DNA from: Peptococcaceae bacterium BRH_c8a
GTDB taxonomy: Bacteria; Bacillota; Desulfotomaculia; Desulfotomaculales; Desulfallaceae
NCBI GenBank assembly: GCA_000961575.1
Contig: LADP01000003.1
Location: forward strand, 142,223 to 206,222
Direction of reading: 5' to 3'
Length of the DNA: 64,000 nucleotides
Within the stretch, counting starts at the first letter, position 1. Each line of letters begins with the position of its first letter. The notes below the pieces were generated by a model. It worked only from the letters and a program-made list of their open reading frames with translations, did not search any database and was not told where the DNA came from. Position numbers and translations under genes: made by a program. Below are positions 17,756-27,073 of this stretch, in pieces.

Positions 17756-18289
17756 CTATTCCACCCTGTTTTTGCGGCTGGTGAAGCTTTCCACAGCCAC
17801 CCGCACCTCGTGTACCGCAATGCCGGCCACGTTCAATACGCTGTCCCTAACCTGCTGCTGAATGTCTTTGGACAGCGCCGGCACGTTAATATCCGGGGAG
17901 ACGTTTATGTTCATATGCATATTAATACCCTGGGGAGCGGAAACAACCTTGGCCCGGACATCCCTAACCCCATTAATGGGGGAAACCACTTTTTCAGCCA
18001 ACGACTCGATGGCGGTCAAAGAAACGCGTACATCGCCTAGTTCACCGTCCTGAACCACCGCCTGTTTTTTACGTTCGATAACTAATCCTTTCCAAAACAA
18101 CCGGACACCAATTAGCACGTACAGGCCACCCAAAATCCACAAAATTTCTTGTTGCCCGGGTAAGGCCGCCTCTCGCATCAGTTCATTAAACGGCTCCTGC
18201 CATCCGGCAAAAAAAGCTGCCAAAGCAAGAAACAGCAGTGTAGTTGTTAAAGTGTATAATAATAGTATTCCACGATCTAACGGCCCCAT
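17756..18289 (-). CDS. amaP: Alkaline shock response membrane anchor AmaP
   Basis: The 177-residue protein has two N-terminal membrane segments (about residues 8-27 and 47-65). An Asp23-like cytoplasmic domain follows, with repeated INxxVSPDINVPxLSxxIQQ-type strands. In Staphylococcus AmaP anchors Asp23 at the membrane. It lies between asp23 and the DUF2273 gene, the usual cluster. Confidence 0.88.
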   Translation of the reverse strand: MGPLDRGILLLYTLTTTLLFLALAAFFAGWQEPFNELMREAALPGQQEILWILGGLYVLIGVRLFWKGLVIERKKQAVVQDGELGDVRVSLTAIESLAEKVVSPINGVRDVRAKVVSAPQGINMHMNINVSPDINVPALSKDIQQQVRDSVLNVAGIAVHEVRVAVESFTSRKNRVE

Positions 18290-18327
18290 AACGAGTCTTG
18301 CCCCCTGTTTATCTTCGCAAGTCTTCT

Positions 18328-18729
18328 TTATTTTACTCTGGTTTCTTCCTCGCCGGTTTCGTTTGCAAATGCCACGCCTTGCACGTTTACGTTTACTTCG
18401 ACTACCCTAAGGCCGGTCATTTTTTCAATGGAGGTTTTTACTGCGCTCTGAATAGTGGCTGCTACGTCGGGAATGCGTGAACCATAGTCAACTATAATGG
18501 AAAGGTCGACGGCGGTTTCTGTTTCGCCAACCTCAACTTTAACACCTGTTGATAAATTTTTACGTCCCAGGCGTTCTGCGATACCGCCTACCACGCCGCC
18601 GCTCATACTGGAAACACCGGTCACTTCGGTGGCGGCCATCCCGGCAATGATGCGTACAACTTCTTCTGCCACACGTATGGAGCCGAGGGTGTTTTTTTCT
18701 TCCCGTACGTTCGAATCCTGTTGTTCCAC
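18328..18729 (-). CDS. Asp23/Gls24 family envelope stress protein
   Basis: This 133-residue Asp23 domain protein has IRVAEEVVRIIAGMAATEV, then GGVVGGIAERLGRKN and a C-terminal VVEVNVNVQGVAF. Family members form membrane-associated filaments and respond to envelope stress. It leads the operon with amaP, the DUF2273 gene and nusB. AGGAGG lies just before the start. Confidence 0.93.
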   Translation of the reverse strand: MEQQDSNVREEKNTLGSIRVAEEVVRIIAGMAATEVTGVSSMSGGVVGGIAERLGRKNLSTGVKVEVGETETAVDLSIIVDYGSRIPDVAATIQSAVKTSIEKMTGLRVVEVNVNVQGVAFANETGEEETRVK

Positions 18730-18775
18730 ACTATAACCTCCTTTTAACCGTTTAATACATTATACCAAACGAGGA

Positions 18776-18803
18776 AAAATACCGCAATTAACTGCGGTAT
18801 TTT
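18776..18803 (-). terminator. Terminator hairpin downstream of accC region
   Basis: On the minus strand AAATACCGCAGTTAATTGCGGTATTTTT forms a stem followed by Ts. It probably ends transcripts from accC before asp23. Confidence 0.7.
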
Positions 18804-18853
18804 GTGGTAAATCAATTATTTAGTTAATTTCTGATAAAAAAAGCCCTTGGTGA

Positions 18854-19033
18854 GGGGTTTGGTGTTATCTACAGGATGCGACTCGCCATTAAACTTGAAC
18901 GAGCTCATTCGCCTCCGGGCGCCGGAGAACTCGCGCCCTGCGGGCACGAAAGTCTAGCTCCGGCGCTTATCCTTCGGCTCTCTCGCTCTTTGAACTAAGC
19001 TCCTATGCATCCCTTCCGATAACACCAAACCCC
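18854..19033. repeat. 180-bp element with 16-bp terminal inverted repeats
   Basis: GGGGTTTGGTGTTATC at the left end and its exact complement GATAACACCAAACCCC at the right end bound a 180-bp GC-rich segment. Internal inverted stretches surround GAGCTCATTCGCCTCCGGG and GCTCCGGCGC. There is no reading frame of note. It looks like a small non-autonomous mobile repeat or a large folded hairpin. Confidence 0.75.
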
Positions 19034-19049
19034 ATTAGATAGTTTTTAG

Positions 19050-20399
19050 TCAACTGCCCCCGAGGATGCGGCGTTGGATGAAGTTGGTGTATACTTCGCC
19101 GCGGCGGAAGAAGGCGTTGCGTAGGATGCGGCGGTGGAACGATACCGTGGTTTTGATACCTTCCAGGTGCAATTCATCCAGTGCCCTGAGCATTCTGGCC
19201 ATCGCTTCGTCACGATCCCGGCCCCACACAATCAATTTACCCAGCATGGAATCGTAGTTCGGGGGCACTTGCCACCCGGCAAACAGCGCGCTGTCCAGGC
19301 GCACCCCCGGCCCGCCCGGGGGCTGAAAGGCTGTTATTGTACCCGGGCTGGGAGCAAAATTACGGTCGGGATCTTCGGCGTTGATGCGGCATTCAATAGC
19401 CCAGCCGTTAAATTGAATATCAGCCTGGCCAAACCCCAGTTCTGCGCCGGCGGCAATGCGGATTTGTTCCTTGACCAGATCCAGTCCGGTGACCATTTCG
19501 GTGACTGGGTGTTCCACCTGGATTCTGGTGTTCATCTCAATAAAGTAATAATTACCGTGTTTATCCAGCAAAAACTCAACCGTGCCGGCGCTGTGATAAT
19601 TAACTGCTTGGGCCGCTTTAACCGCGGTTTCACCCAGGAGCGCACGCAGCTTATCGTCCACCGCCACGGAAGGTGATTCCTCAATCATCTTCTGGTTGCG
19701 GCGCTGGATGGAGCAGTCCCGCTCGCCCAGGTGAATCACGTTCCCGTACTGGTCGGCCAGTACCTGAATTTCAATGTGCCGGGGTTCCTCCACATATTTT
19801 TCCAGGTAGATTTCGCCGCTGCCGAAAGCAGCAGTAGCTTCAGTTCGGGCAGTCATGATGCCTTTAAGCAACTCTTCTTCGCACTGGGCCACCCGCATGC
19901 CTTTACCGCCGCCACCATAAGAAGCTTTAATCAGCACCGGGTAACCAATTTCCTTCGCCACCTGCAACGCCTGGTCGGCATCGTTAATTAACCCCTCCGA
20001 ACCCGGCACCACCGGCACACCGGATGCCTGCATGGTTTCCCGGGCTTGCACCTTGTTGCCCATCAGCCGCATGGCTTCCACCGGAGGACCGATGAACACT
20101 ATCCGGTTGGCGGCGCACAACTCGGCAAAACGATCATTTTCAGACAGGAAGCCGTAACCCGGGTGGATGGCCTCCGCCCCGGTCACCAAGGCAGCGCTGA
20201 TGATGTTGGCTATATTCAGGTAACTGCGGCCGGGAGGCGGCGGCCCTATACACAGTGCTTCGTCAGCCATGCGCACATGCAAGCTGTCGCGGTCGGCTTC
20301 CGAAAACACCGCCACCGTCTTAATGTTCAATTCCCGGCAGGCCCTAATAATGCGGATGGCTATTTCGCCCCGATTGGCGATCAGTATCTTATCGAACAT
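19050..20399 (-). CDS. Biotin carboxylase subunit (AccC / pyruvate carboxylase A type)
   Basis: This 449-residue ATP-grasp enzyme carboxylates biotin. It has [21 protein letters not shown] at the start, the glycine-rich ATP loop [12 protein letters not shown], and the active-site stretches [16 protein letters not shown] and [13 protein letters not shown]. Eleven bases upstream ends the carboxyltransferase/biotin-carrier gene, so together they probably form a two-subunit pyruvate carboxylase or a related biotin enzyme. Acetyl-CoA carboxylase use is also possible, given the AccB-like domain in the partner. Confidence 0.94.
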   Translation of the reverse strand: MFDKILIANRGEIAIRIIRACRELNIKTVAVFSEADRDSLHVRMADEALCIGPPPPGRSYLNIANIISAALVTGAEAIHPGYGFLSENDRFAELCAANRIVFIGPPVEAMRLMGNKVQARETMQASGVPVVPGSEGLINDADQALQVAKEIGYPVLIKASYGGGGKGMRVAQCEEELLKGIMTARTEATAAFGSGEIYLEKYVEEPRHIEIQVLADQYGNVIHLGERDCSIQRRNQKMIEESPSVAVDDKLRALLGETAVKAAQAVNYHSAGTVEFLLDKHGNYYFIEMNTRIQVEHPVTEMVTGLDLVKEQIRIAAGAELGFGQADIQFNGWAIECRINAEDPDRNFAPSPGTITAFQPPGGPGVRLDSALFAGWQVPPNYDSMLGKLIVWGRDRDEAMARMLRALDELHLEGIKTTVSFHRRILRNAFFRRGEVYTNFIQRRILGGS

Positions 20400-20410
20400 T
20401 GTTAAGTCAC

Positions 20411-22273
20411 CTAGTCCTCTTTAATTACCAGCAACGGCTGGCCGTACTCCACAGACTGACTATTTTCCGCCAGGACTTTAACCACTATGCCGGATACATC
20501 CGCTTCGATTTCATTCATCAGTTTCATGGCTTCAATGATGCACAGGGTTTGCCCTTTTTCCACCCGGCTGCCCACTGCCACGAAGGGGGCGGCATCGGGG
20601 GCGGGGGCGCTGTAAAACGTACCCACCATAGGTGACTTAATCTCGTATCCGGTTTCCTCTTCTTCTACAACGGCCGCTGCTGTTAGGGGAATTTCGGTGG
20701 CTGTTTTGGATTCGGTCACGTTAGCAGCCTGCTCTCTGTTACCCCCTAAAGCCCCGTTTTTCCTGATAGCCAGATTTATACCGTCCTGTGTGAAGGTTAG
20801 TTCTGCAATATCGGTTTGATTAATCAGGCTTACCAGTTCCTTAATTTGCTGCAAATCCATATTGGCGTCCTCCTCTGACGAGCCGATAGCGGCCAATTCT
20901 AATTTACCAGGTTTAGTTATTACCGGGGTGGTTTCACCGGCAGGGCGATTGCCGCCCTCTTTATATTTTAAAAACACTTGCGGTAAAACAGCGTAGGATA
21001 TCACGTCTTCTTCCGAATCAGCCAACAGCTTAATCTCGTCCCGGGCTTTAGCCATCCGTGGTTCTAACAGGTCGGCGGGCCGGCAGGTGACCGGTTCGCC
21101 GTCCCCCAGTACCCGTCTGGCCACTAGTGAATCAAGCGGCGCCGGAGGCTTGCCGTACAGACCCTTGATATAGGCTTTAACCTCACCGGGAATAAGTTTG
21201 TATCTTTCACCCGTCAACACGTTAAGCACGGCCTGAGTGCCTACAATTTGGCTGGTGGGCGTCACCAGCGGCGGGTAGCCCAGTTCCCTGCGCACCCGGG
21301 GTATTTCCTCCAATACAGCCGGCAGCAGGTGCAGCGATTTTTGCTGTTCAAGTTGGGACACCAGATTGGTAATCATGCCGCCGGGCACCTGGTGCTCAAA
21401 CACTTTCATGTCGTTGATGCGGGTTACACCGCGCTCCAAGCCCTTATGCCGGCGCAGTTGTTCAAAGTAATCGGCAATTTCAAACAACAGGTGGATATCC
21501 AGACCGGTATCGTAAGGAGTATTCTCCAGCGCCCTGACCACGGTCTCCACCGGGGGTTGAGAAGCGCCAAAAGCCAGCGGTACCGAAGCCGTGTCTATCA
21601 CATCCACCCCGGCCTCCACCGCTTTAAGGTAGGTGGCCAGGGCCAACCCGCCGATGTAGTGGCTGTGTAATTGCACCGGAAGGCCGGGGTCTTCCTTAAG
21701 TTGTTTAATCAGTTCATACGCCCGGTGGGGAGTGAGCAATCCGGCCATGTCTTTGACGCAGATGGAGTCTGCTCCCAATTCGGCCAGTTTAACGGCGGTT
21801 GACAGGTAATGTTCAGTGGTGTGCACCGGGCTTACCGTATACACTACTGCTGCCTGGATATGCGCGCCGGCCTTTTTGCCTGCCCGGATGGCTGTTTCCA
21901 TGTTGCGGATATCATTCAGGGCATCAAAAATCCGGATGATGTCGATCCCGTTTTCCACCATCTTGGAAACGAATGCTTCGACCACATCATCCGGATAATG
22001 CTGGTACCCAACTAGCGATTGTCCTCGCAGCAGCATCTGGAGTGGCGTTCGTCGAATCACCCGTTTTAAAGTTTTTAACCGCTGCCAGGGGTTCTCATTA
22101 AGAAAACGCAGGCAGACGTCGAAGGTGGCACCGCCCCAAACTTCAAGGGAATGGTACCCCACCGCATCAATTTTTTCCACCACGGGCAGCATATCTTCAG
22201 TGTGCATTCGGGTGGCCCACAAACTTTGGTGACCATCTCGCAGGGTAGTATCAGTAATTTTAACCGCCGGCAT
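20411..22273 (-). CDS. Carboxyltransferase (OadA/PycB type) fused to an AccB-like biotin carrier
   Basis: Residues 1 to about 455 form a 5S-transcarboxylase/OadA domain: [17 protein letters not shown] for metal binding, [13 protein letters not shown] with the carboxylated Lys, and [11 protein letters not shown]. From residue 472 the sequence changes to an AccB-like start ([17 protein letters not shown]) with a typical acidic/Ala linker. A biotinyl domain with the biotin Lys in [13 protein letters not shown] ends the protein. OadA proteins normally end in a shorter biotinyl domain, so this looks like a gene fusion. Residue 472 is a Met preceded by a strong internal ribosome site. With the adjacent biotin carboxylase it probably makes oxaloacetate from pyruvate. 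Confidence 0.92.
   Translation of the reverse strand: MPAVKITDTTLRDGHQSLWATRMHTEDMLPVVEKIDAVGYHSLEVWGGATFDVCLRFLNENPWQRLKTLKRVIRRTPLQMLLRGQSLVGYQHYPDDVVEAFVSKMVENGIDIIRIFDALNDIRNMETAIRAGKKAGAHIQAAVVYTVSPVHTTEHYLSTAVKLAELGADSICVKDMAGLLTPHRAYELIKQLKEDPGLPVQLHSHYIGGLALATYLKAVEAGVDVIDTASVPLAFGASQPPVETVVRALENTPYDTGLDIHLLFEIADYFEQLRRHKGLERGVTRINDMKVFEHQVPGGMITNLVSQLEQQKSLHLLPAVLEEIPRVRRELGYPPLVTPTSQIVGTQAVLNVLTGERYKLIPGEVKAYIKGLYGKPPAPLDSLVARRVLGDGEPVTCRPADLLEPRMAKARDEIKLLADSEEDVISYAVLPQVFLKYKEGGNRPAGETTPVITKPGKLELAAIGSSEEDANMDLQQIKELVSLINQTDIAELTFTQDGINLAIRKNGALGGNREQAANVTESKTATEIPLTAAAVVEEEETGYEIKSPMVGTFYSAPAPDAAPFVAVGSRVEKGQTLCIIEAMKLMNEIEADVSGIVVKVLAENSQSVEYGQPLLVIKED
20858..20876 (-). promoter_or_regulatory. 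Internal ribosome binding site and ATG for an AccB-like product
   Basis: Inside the carboxyltransferase gene the minus strand reads AGAGGAGG, 8 bases, ATG (ATG at 20858-20860), in frame with the main product. Translation from here would give a free 149-residue biotin carrier of AccB type. The Shine-Dalgarno match is as good as those of real starts in this window. Confidence 0.6.
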
Positions 22274-22310
22274 AATAATCTCTCCATTTTCGCGTCTACT
22301 TTCCTTAACA

Positions 22311-22344
22311 ATAAAAAATACAGGTTACTGTAACAACCTGTATT
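22311..22344 (-). terminator. Terminator after spoIIIAH
   Basis: The minus strand shows AATACAGGTT, an 8-base loop, AACCTGTATT and then TTTTATT. It lies between spoIIIAH and the biotin enzyme genes and reads as the end of the spoIIIA operon. Confidence 0.75.
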
Positions 22345-22384
22345 ATATAATTAATTTTTCAATATCTAAATACATTCCAGTCAA

Positions 22385-22485
22385 GTATACATAATATCTG
22401 TCAGATATTATGTATACAGTACTACATCTGTAAATCCAAGCGGGACGATTCAAGTCAAGAACCGTACCCGACTTGAACCGTCCCC
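22385..22485. repeat. Two palindromes between spoIIIAH and the biotin genes
   Basis: Positions 22385-22417 form a perfect 33-bp palindrome with 16-bp arms (GTATACATAATATCTG and complement). Positions 22442-22485 form a second hairpin of the GGGACGGTTCAAGT type (one mismatch in 14). The first could be an operator or hairpin; the second is a dispersed repeat. Confidence 0.75.
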
Positions 22486-22501
22486 AATTTTGATCACCAG
22501 G

Positions 22502-23137
22502 TTAGCTTGAGCCGGGTCTGGTGATGATAATGATGTTTTCCCCTTCCACGCCGGTGTTTTTGGCAACCATTTCAATTATGCCGATGTGGTCGTCTTCGGT
22601 GGCCGGGATGTTGCCTTCCTGCACCACCACGGTGACGGTTTGGCCGTCCAGGAAAACGGCGGCATCGCTGAAGCCTTTAGCGCGGATTAGGCTTTCCAGC
22701 TCCATTTCCTTGGATATGCTGTTACTCAGGTGCAGCAGCCTTTCGTGGGCGGTCTTACGAACATCTTCATCTGCGTTCGGGGAGGCCAGTACCTCGCGCA
22801 TGGTTTCCATCTCCATGCCCCGGGCCCGTTCCCTTTCCATGCGGTATTCCACAAAATACGCCGAACCGCCGTTATTGCCGGTGGTAAGATTTTCGACGGG
22901 TTCGGGATCGGCCTGCATTGTGTAATCAACCGGTGTGCCGCCGCCTAGCGGTTTATCGCTCTCCTGGGTCGCATCCCCGCCTAATGTGGCGGAGGCCGCC
23001 GGTTTATCACGCCAGTTGGCCAGTCTTTCAGTCAGACCGCCAAACCCCAAAACGCAAAAAGCTATACCGGCCAGCGCCAGCAGGGCCAAGGCTATGTCTG
23101 TACGTCTAATTCTAATCACCTTAATCAACCTAGTCAC
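22502..23137 (-). CDS. spoIIIAH: Stage III sporulation protein AH
   Basis: This 211-residue protein has one N-terminal membrane segment (IALALLALAGIAFCVLGFGG) and a C-terminal YscJ/FliF-like ring-building domain ending ENIIIITRPG. SpoIIIAH in the mother-cell membrane binds SpoIIQ across the intermembrane space to form the feeding-tube channel. It is the last gene of the operon and overlaps spoIIIAG by 8 bases. A terminator lies downstream. Confidence 0.94.
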   Translation of the reverse strand: MTRLIKVIRIRRTDIALALLALAGIAFCVLGFGGLTERLANWRDKPAASATLGGDATQESDKPLGGGTPVDYTMQADPEPVENLTTGNNGGSAYFVEYRMERERARGMEMETMREVLASPNADEDVRKTAHERLLHLSNSISKEMELESLIRAKGFSDAAVFLDGQTVTVVVQEGNIPATEDDHIGIIEMVAKNTGVEGENIIIITRPGSS

Positions 23138-23747
23138 CCCTTTTCATGTTCATCACAACTATCTTGTGCGGCTGGATCCCCAGAGCTACCTGCACCGCCC
23201 GGAAAAGGTCGGCCTTGACCACGGGCTCCCTGGCCCCCTCGGCCACTACCAGCACCCCGGCCACTTCCGGGGCCACTTCCCGCTTGACAACCGGCTTTTC
23301 CTGCCCCTGACTGCTACCCGTAATTACCACGATGCTGGAACCGGTGTTTTCAGTTATTTCCCTGGTGCCCCCGTTCTGGTCTTCTTCCATAGTGGTTTTA
23401 AGTCCGGTATCACTATTGATGGCGTAATCGTTATGGGTGGAAGTAGCCAGTTGGATAGTCACTTCAACCCGTCCGGCACCTGAGATTTGTTCCAGCATGC
23501 GCTGTAGTTCGGTGGCTATTTCCTTTTCCTCGGCGGTCATCAGGGAATTAACGGCCGAAAAATCCGTGCTTTCCCCGTACCGGTCGGTCTGGCCGCCCGC
23601 AGGGGCTCTGTCCGTTTCCGCCACCTGGTCACCCGACCCCGTTCCGCCCAGCAGCATCAATGCAATGCCCAGTAACGCCGCTCCCATTAAGAGCCAGAAT
23701 TTTTTGTTCCTGGGATTTAGCAACTCCCCCCGGTTCACATTCATCAC
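23130..23747 (-). CDS. spoIIIAG: Stage III sporulation protein AG
   Basis: This 205-residue protein has an N-terminal membrane segment (FWLLMGAALLGIALMLLGG). A ring-building motif domain follows, with GAGRVEVTIQLATS and the conserved PEVAGVLVVAEGAREPVVKADLFRAVQVAL block (the core is PEVAGVLVVAEGA). It forms the large ring of the SpoIIIA-SpoIIQ channel. The gene lies between spoIIIAF and spoIIIAH with short spacing. Confidence 0.95.
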   Translation of the reverse strand: MMNVNRGELLNPRNKKFWLLMGAALLGIALMLLGGTGSGDQVAETDRAPAGGQTDRYGESTDFSAVNSLMTAEEKEIATELQRMLEQISGAGRVEVTIQLATSTHNDYAINSDTGLKTTMEEDQNGGTREITENTGSSIVVITGSSQGQEKPVVKREVAPEVAGVLVVAEGAREPVVKADLFRAVQVALGIQPHKIVVMNMKRGD

Positions 23748-23756
23748 CCCTCATAA

Positions 23757-24401
23757 TTATTGAAACTCTATGTGCACCTGCTCCCGCTGCAGGTTATAGA
23801 AATTGGCCACCAGCCCGGCTATATCAGACGCAGCCTGCATTTCAGTTGCGGTTGGCTGTACACCGGCGCCGCCGGGTTTATCTGCTCCCGGGGTGCTGAT
23901 GATTACCGGTTGGATGCCCGACCCGTCCGGCCCGGCGTTATCTTCGGTGGTTGGCGTGGGCGACTGATTAACGCCGCTGGAACAAAAGACCGTAATGCCG
24001 CTGATTTCATTAGTGTTCTCATGCAGCTGAACGCTGGCGTCAACCACCTGCAGGTCGTTGTTTAGGGCGGCCAGGGACATCACTTGCCGGGCTATGCCCC
24101 GGCCGTATTGCTGCGCTGCTTCCTGGCGGTTGGCATCTGAAAGGGATTGGCCCGCCGCCATAATATCTTCCAGCGGCACCGGATGATAACCGGACGGAGC
24201 CTCGGTGACATCGGGTATATCCCGCAGCAAGTCGCTGTTAATAACCCCGGCCACGCTTTGCAACACCGCCACGATAATTAACAATCCCATCACCATTTTT
24301 ACATAACGGCGCATGTCCCCCTGAGGCAGCAGCATCTCCAAAAACACCGCCAGGATGACTATCACCACAATGGTTTGAATTAATTGACGCAGTACGTCCA
24401 T
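23757..24401 (-). CDS. spoIIIAF: Stage III sporulation protein AF
   Basis: The 214-residue protein has two N-terminal membrane helices (IQTIVVIVILAVFLEMLLP and MVMGLLIIVAVLQSV) with MRRYVKMVMGLL between, then a soluble domain. It belongs to the channel complex made in the mother cell. Family length is usually near 200. It is separated from spoIIIAE by a 224-bp gap filled by dispersed inverted repeats, whereas the two genes are usually close together. Confidence 0.93.
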   Translation of the reverse strand: MDVLRQLIQTIVVIVILAVFLEMLLPQGDMRRYVKMVMGLLIIVAVLQSVAGVINSDLLRDIPDVTEAPSGYHPVPLEDIMAAGQSLSDANRQEAAQQYGRGIARQVMSLAALNNDLQVVDASVQLHENTNEISGITVFCSSGVNQSPTPTTEDNAGPDGSGIQPVIISTPGADKPGGAGVQPTATEMQAASDIAGLVANFYNLQREQVHIEFQ

Positions 24402-24425
24402 AGTAGCCCCCCGCCAAAAATGTCC

Positions 24426-24592
24426 AAGTCCGTGTCATTCTGAATGAAACGAACTGCAATGAAGAATCTATACCTGTACCACGATAAACGAATACAACTT
24501 ACCGCGCTGTATTCATGGTAATAGCTAAGTATGTCATCCTGAGCGTAGCGAAGGATCTGAGCTTTAGATTCTTCACTACGTTCAGAATGACA
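24426..24592. repeat. Dispersed repeats between spoIIIAE and spoIIIAF
   Basis: A half copy (GTCATTCTGAATGAAACGAA) at about 24436 is followed by CACGATAAACGAATACAACTT, which recurs near 41795. A full inverted repeat lies at 24532-24592 (TGTCATCCTGAGCGTAGCGA ... TCAGAATGACA). No gene is present. Confidence 0.85.
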
Positions 24593-24625
24593 GGATTCGT
24601 GTATTTATAGCAATGACAGGCTTTA

Positions 24626-25834
24626 TCAATGCAGCATTACCGTAAAGTTACCCATCCCCACTACGATGGCGATGGTGAAAAAGAACAGCAGCCCTACCAT
24701 AGCCACAGCGGCAAACACAGTAATCAGGTTATTGCCCAAGGCGTTTAAACAGTCGCTGATGTTATCCTCGCCCACGGGCTGGATAACGGCGCCGGCCAGT
24801 TTATAAATGAAGGCCATAGTAATAATCTTAACTAGCGGCACCACCACTATCAGGGCTATGATTAACACCCCGGCAATCCCGACGGCGTTTTTCATCAGCA
24901 GTGACGAGCGGATAATCGCGCCCAGAGCGTCGCTAAACACCCCGCCCACCACGGGAATGAAAGTGTCGGTGGCAAACTTGGCGGTGCGGTAAGTCAAGCT
25001 GTCACCTACCGCGCCAGCCACCCCCTGAATAGCCATCACCCCCAGGAAGATGGTGCTCATAAGGCCCATCAGCCCCATCGCCACCCCTTTTAGCAGTCCC
25101 GCCATCCGTGAGACCTGAAACTCCTTGGACAAACCGCTGACGATTTCCAGCACGGCAGCAAAAAATATTAGAGGCAGAACCACGTTTTTCATGATGGTGC
25201 CGAAGGCCGTGATGGTGATAAACACCAGGGGATGAAATATGGCCGCTGAAGTGATGCCGCCCACAGCCACCAAGAGGGTCAACAAAAGCGGCAGCAGCGC
25301 CTGCATAAACACCACCATCTTGTCCACTACATCCCGGCCCAGTTGCACCGCCAGTCCGAAGGAACCCACCGCCATTGTCACCAGTACCATGTACGCCACC
25401 ATATGGGTGAGCTGCCCGGTGGTGCCCTTCTCAAAGGCACCGGTCAGGTTATGCAGCACCGCACAGATGATGGCCAGCACCACCAGTTTGGCCAGCAGCG
25501 TGGAGTTAGCCACCACTTCCCGGAAAATGTATTGCAGTGACTGGTTGAAAATTTCCCCGGGCTGCAGGGGGATATCCCCCTTAGCCAATCCAACTATCAG
25601 CGATTTGATGTCGCTTTCGGGCAGCGCCTCCTGTATTTCCATGTCCATCCGGTTAACCAGGCGTTGAATTTCAACCATATCCAAGTCGTTAACCCGAGTG
25701 TCCCACTCAACTGGAGACTCCGGCGCAGCCACGGCCAGGGTCGGCGCTGTGCTTAAAAAGATAAATAATACCAGCAAGAATAAATGTAACGGTTTTTTAT
25801 GGGGGCCGGCTTTTCGATCGCTTTTTAAAGGCAT
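24626..25834 (-). CDS. spoIIIAE: Stage III sporulation protein AE
   Basis: This 402-residue polytopic membrane protein has an N-terminal signal-like segment (LFLLVLFIFLSTAPTLAVAA) and about seven further hydrophobic helices, including LLLTLLVAVGGITSAAIFHP and VVPLVKIITMAFIYKLAGAV. SpoIIIAE is the largest membrane component of the SpoIIIA complex. Length is normal for the family. Confidence 0.95.
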   Translation of the reverse strand: MPLKSDRKAGPHKKPLHLFLLVLFIFLSTAPTLAVAAPESPVEWDTRVNDLDMVEIQRLVNRMDMEIQEALPESDIKSLIVGLAKGDIPLQPGEIFNQSLQYIFREVVANSTLLAKLVVLAIICAVLHNLTGAFEKGTTGQLTHMVAYMVLVTMAVGSFGLAVQLGRDVVDKMVVFMQALLPLLLTLLVAVGGITSAAIFHPLVFITITAFGTIMKNVVLPLIFFAAVLEIVSGLSKEFQVSRMAGLLKGVAMGLMGLMSTIFLGVMAIQGVAGAVGDSLTYRTAKFATDTFIPVVGGVFSDALGAIIRSSLLMKNAVGIAGVLIIALIVVVPLVKIITMAFIYKLAGAVIQPVGEDNISDCLNALGNNLITVFAAVAMVGLLFFFTIAIVVGMGNFTVMLH

Positions 25835-25883
25835 CTGTACCTTTTTTACTTTTATAGCTGCAGCCAGGTTAATCCCCCCTTCG

Positions 25884-26270
25884 TCACGGTATCAGCCGCA
25901 GCAGTGCCTGTAGTACGGCAACCACAATAGGCACCGCCAGCACCAGCACCAGCACCTTGGCCGCCAGTTCCACTTTAATGGCGATGGCCCCCTGGTCCGC
26001 ATCCCGGCAAATCTGGGCAATAAAGTCGGCTATGTAGGCGATGCCGATAATCTTCAACAACGTGCCCAGGTAAACTGAGCTGATGTTGGCCTGTCCCGCC
26101 AACTGGCGTAAAACGTCGACGATAGCCCCTATTTTGGTCAACACCAGCAGGAAAATAGTGACGCCGACGAATATGCTCAGCAGCATGGCCAGGGGCGGTT
26201 TTTGGGTTTTCAGGATCATCGCCAGCACCGCCCCGGTCAGGGCGATACCGGAAATTTGCAGTATATCCAT
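25884..26270 (-). CDS. spoIIIAD: Stage III sporulation protein AD
   Basis: The 128-residue, very hydrophobic protein has four likely membrane helices and the conserved IIGIAYIADFIAQICRDADQ stretch shared with SpoIIIAC. It sits between spoIIIAC and spoIIIAE with short gaps. It is thought to help form the membrane platform of the channel. Confidence 0.95.
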   Translation of the reverse strand: MDILQISGIALTGAVLAMILKTQKPPLAMLLSIFVGVTIFLLVLTKIGAIVDVLRQLAGQANISSVYLGTLLKIIGIAYIADFIAQICRDADQGAIAIKVELAAKVLVLVLAVPIVVAVLQALLRLIP

Positions 26271-26282
26271 GCCACCACCCGC

Positions 26283-26486
26283 CTAAAAGAGTTTAAAAAC
26301 CGATTTCACCTCGTCGAAAAGGGTACCCAGCATCTGGATTACCATCACCAGCACCACGGCGATACCAGTCAGGGTGACTGCTAAACCATAGTCTTCCTTG
26401 CCCGAGTTTTTCAGGACCATGCTGGCCACAGCCACCAAGATGCCGATGCCGGCAATTTTAAAGATCAGGTCAATGTTTTGGCCCAT
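26283..26486 (-). CDS. spoIIIAC: Stage III sporulation protein AC
   Basis: The 67-residue protein has two membrane helices (FKIAGIGILVAVASMVL and LAVTLTGIAVVLVMVIQML) linked by KNSGKEDYG. AGGAGG lies before the start. It is normally a few bases after spoIIIAB; here 587 bp of repeats separate the two. Confidence 0.95.
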   Translation of the reverse strand: MGQNIDLIFKIAGIGILVAVASMVLKNSGKEDYGLAVTLTGIAVVLVMVIQMLGTLFDEVKSVFKLF

Positions 26487-26513
26487 TGGTACGCCTCCTT
26501 TTTTTATACAAGA

Positions 26514-26875
26514 ATTCAGTAGTCAGTAGTCAGTAGTCAGTAGTCAGTAGTCAGTAGTCAGTAGTCAGTAGTCAGTAGTCAGTAGTCAGTAGTCAGTAGT
26601 CAGTAGTCAGTAGTCAGTAGTCAGTAGTCAGTAGTCAGTAGTCAGTAGTCAGTAGTCAGTAGTCAGTAGTCAGTAGTCAGTAGTCAGTAGTCAGTAGTCA
26701 GTAGTCAGTAGTCAGTAGTCAGTAGTCAGTAGTCAGTAGTCAGTAGTCAGTAGTCAGTAGTCAGTAGTCAGTAGTCAGTAGTCAGTAGTCAGTAGTCAGT
26801 AGTCAGTAGTCAGAGTCAGTAGTCAGTAGTCAGTAGTCAGTAGTCAGTAGTCAGTAGTCAGTAGTCAGTAGTCAG
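26514..26875. repeat. Tandem array of about 51 copies of CAGTAGT
   Basis: A 7-bp unit repeats head to tail with almost no variation for 362 bases; one unit near 26811-26815 is shortened to 5 bases. It begins right after AGAATTCAGT. An inverted pair of units (CTGACTACTGACTACTG) lies at about 27051-27067, and single seeds occur at 9187 and 12479-12512. It lies between spoIIIAB and spoIIIAC and is transcribed if the operon is continuous. There are no spacers, so it is not CRISPR. Confidence 0.97.
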
Positions 26876-26940
26876 AGCAATTATCTCCCTACCAGACCCG
26901 ACAGTTAATAAAAATTTACAGCGCTATGTCATCGTTTTTA

Positions 26941-27002
26941 TGTCATTCTGAACGAAGTGAAGAATCTTTCTTTAAGATCCTTCGCTAGCGCTCAGGATGA
27001 CA
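26941..27002. repeat. Dispersed inverted repeat (TCATTCTGAACG family)
   Basis: Left arm TGTCATTCTGAACGAAGTGA and right arm TTCGCTAGCGCTCAGGATGA form a long imperfect hairpin. It is a third full copy of the family at 2278 and 24532, here in the spoIIIAB-spoIIIAC gap. Confidence 0.88.
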
Positions 27003-27073
27003 ACCCTAAAGCTCAATTTCATTCTGTTGTTTTATTCGGTTTTCCCATTCTGACTACTGACTACTGCCTCTCC

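Noticed and set aside
26514..26875. CRISPR array
   Set aside because: Units are 7 bp with no spacers and no cas genes; it is a simple tandem repeat.
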